Shown here one piece after another: positions 62,836 through 64,000 of a DNA stretch of 64,000 nucleotides (position 1 is the stretch's first letter; every line of letters begins with the position of its first letter). Position numbers and translations under genes: made by a program. The notes beneath the pieces were generated by a model that ran no database searches, had not been told where the DNA came from, and saw nothing but the letters and a program-made list of their open reading frames with translations. This DNA comes from Bin55 sp965199895 (GTDB lineage Bacteria > Pseudomonadota > Gammaproteobacteria > Pseudomonadales > Azotimanducaceae): contig CBDATJ010000010.1 in the NCBI GenBank assembly GCA_965199895.1, positions 248,001-312,000 on the forward strand. Direction: 5' to 3'.

Positions 62836-63749
62836 GTAAACCTTCATTCCGAAAACGCGACATTCACGGAGTTTTGATCTTGGATAAGCCCAGAGGACTG
62901 ACTTCAAACGAAGCTCTACAGAAAGTGAAGTTGCTGTTCAAAGCTCGAAAAGCAGGACATACGGGTAGTTTGGATCCGTTGGCAACGGGATTATTACCGC
63001 TGTGTTTTGGAGAGGCGACCAAATTTGCTCGCTTCTTGTTAAATTCAGACAAAAGATATTTGGTTGAATCGAAACTGGGAGTCGCAACAGATACCGGTGA
63101 TTCCGATGGAACAGTCATTGAAGAAAAAGACTACGACCACGTAACCAAAGAGAAGCTTGAAGAAACACTTCAAAATTACAAGGGGACGATCCAACAAGTA
63201 CCTTCCATGTTTTCAGCCATCAAGCAAAACGGTAAACCGCTGTATTCACTTGCACGCAAAGGTGTTGAGGTGCCACGTGAACCACGTACCCTCACGATTC
63301 ACTCTAATGATCTAGTGGAGTTTGAAGGTGATCGCTTTGTGTTGAACATCAGCTGTAGCAAAGGAACTTACATTCGCACGGTGGTCTCAGATATCGGTGC
63401 CGACCTTGATTGTGGCGCACATGTCACCGCACTCCGTCGCACTAAAGTGGGACCGTTTGAGGACCGTGACGCAGTAACGATGGAACTGATCAAAGAAACC
63501 GCTGAAGCGGGTACGTTAGACGAACTACTCCTCCCGACTTCCAGCACAGTCGATGAATGGCCATCAATTTTTGTCGCTGGCGCGACGGCGTATCACATAC
63601 GCCACGGGCAACCCGTGAGAGTCAATCAAACACCCAAACAGGGGTGGGTAAAAGTCTGTGAAACTGTAGCAGACGCACGTCCGAGATTTCTCGGTGTAGG
63701 AGAAGTTTTAGACGATGGACGAGTGGCACCACGCCGACTCATAGCATGA
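62832..63749 (+). CDS. truB: tRNA pseudouridine(55) synthase TruB
   Basis: Makes pseudouridine 55 in the T loop of tRNAs. 305 residues from GTG 62832. HGVLILDKPRGLTSNEAL, the catalytic Asp D48 in GHTGSLDPLATGLLP (same number as E. coli), GTIQQVPSMFSAIKQNGKPLY and a C-terminal PUA-like domain. It ends 44 bp before rpsO. Confidence 0.96.
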   Translation: MSKPSFRKRDIHGVLILDKPRGLTSNEALQKVKLLFKARKAGHTGSLDPLATGLLPLCFGEATKFARFLLNSDKRYLVESKLGVATDTGDSDGTVIEEKDYDHVTKEKLEETLQNYKGTIQQVPSMFSAIKQNGKPLYSLARKGVEVPREPRTLTIHSNDLVEFEGDRFVLNISCSKGTYIRTVVSDIGADLDCGAHVTALRRTKVGPFEDRDAVTMELIKETAEAGTLDELLLPTSSTVDEWPSIFVAGATAYHIRHGQPVRVNQTPKQGWVKVCETVADARPRFLGVGEVLDDGRVAPRRLIA

Positions 63750-63793
63750 CATGAACATGAATTTAACATAAACATTTTGACACAGGAACACAC

Positions 63794-64000
63794 ATGGAAT
63801 TAGCTTCCAAGACAAAACAAGAATTGCTCAAGGAATTTGGCAAGAACGAAAGCGATTCTGGACTATCAGAAGTGCAAATTGCACTGCTCACCAAGAACAT
63901 TGATTCAATTCAAGGGCATTTGCAAACCCACAGTGGAGACAAACACTCTCGCCGTGGACTGCAAAACTTGGTAGCCAAACGTCGTAAGATGTTGGACTAT
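63794..64000 (+). CDS. rpsO: 30S ribosomal protein S15, 3' part beyond the window
   Basis: 69 codons are visible, opening MELASKTKQELLKEFGKNES and containing the S15 core EVQIALLTKNI, HLQTHSGDKHSRRGLQNLV and KRRKMLDY; about 20 residues are missing. AGGA lies 7 nt before the ATG. S15 binds 16S rRNA and in E. coli represses its own translation through an mRNA pseudoknot; the leader here is only 44 bp and I could not confirm such a fold. Confidence 0.96.
   Translation, partial: MELASKTKQELLKEFGKNESDSGLSEVQIALLTKNIDSIQGHLQTHSGDKHSRRGLQNLVAKRRKMLDY

Noticed and set aside
1..64000. CRISPR arrays, insertion sequences, prophage, toxin-antitoxin, restriction or biosynthetic gene clusters
   Set aside because: Looked for on both strands; no repeat-spacer pattern, transposase, integrase or related genes are present.

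Overview
The window is a bacterial chromosomal segment of moderate GC, densely packed with housekeeping genes. Gene content and order point to a gammaproteobacterium. Supporting blocks are fmdB-aspS-yebC-ruvCAB-tolQRAB-pal-cpoB, ftsY-ftsE-ftsX facing rsmD, tusA-perM-dapA-bamC-MBL hydrolase beside bepA and nadA, rppH-ptsP-lgt-thyA-folA, and secG-tRNA-Leu-tRNA-fMet-rimP-nusA-infB-rbfA-truB-rpsO. The individual blocks resemble those of Pseudomonas and E. coli, but their joining order does not. With an outer membrane system (Tol-Pal, Bam, lipid A acyltransferase, TonB receptor), FabV and a probable alpha-methylacyl-CoA racemase, an uncultured heterotroph, perhaps marine, is a reasonable inference. 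The species cannot be named from this sequence.

Layout. 1-10.8 kb: the 3' end of a CoA-racemase gene, then translation (aspS), Holliday junction processing (ruvCAB) and the complete Tol-Pal envelope machine. 10.8-18 kb: proS, ftsH and glmM, separated by unusually long gene-free stretches (705, 1094 and 399 bp) that contain hairpins. 18-25 kb: msrA, an unrecognised Sel1/TPR lipoprotein next to mnmH, rppH-ptsP and an NRDE/TANGO2-type gene. 25-34.6 kb: lgt-thyA-folA, dapD (frameshifted as read), fabV-hemE, argE, ilvE, an LpxL-type acyltransferase and a DUF192 protein. 34.8-40.1 kb: the most accessory-looking part, a TonB-dependent receptor (frameshifted as read) followed by a large subtilisin-like lipoprotein protease. 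40.1-54.3 kb: ftsYEX/rsmD/coaD, a stand-alone glutamine amidotransferase, cnoX/djlA chaperone genes, tRNA-Ser, and the dapA-bamC/perM-tusA/bepA/nadA block. 54.5-64 kb: an SDR dehydrogenase, tRNA-Lys, tpiA-secG, two tRNAs and the rimP-nusA-infB-rbfA-truB-rpsO operon, which runs off the right edge.

Genes are very tightly packed: many ATGA/GTGA/TTGA stop-start overlaps, and convergent pairs whose stop codons overlap. UUG and GUG starts are frequent and several are supported by ribosome binding sites. I see no phage, insertion sequence, CRISPR array, restriction or toxin-antitoxin system. I did not find a convincing new multi-gene system. The best leads are non-coding: alternative inverted repeats in the rimP leader, a nested hairpin with a GNRA-type loop in the proS-ftsH gap, and a run of hairpins after glmM. 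Two single-base frameshifts (dapD and the TonB receptor) also need checking against reads.
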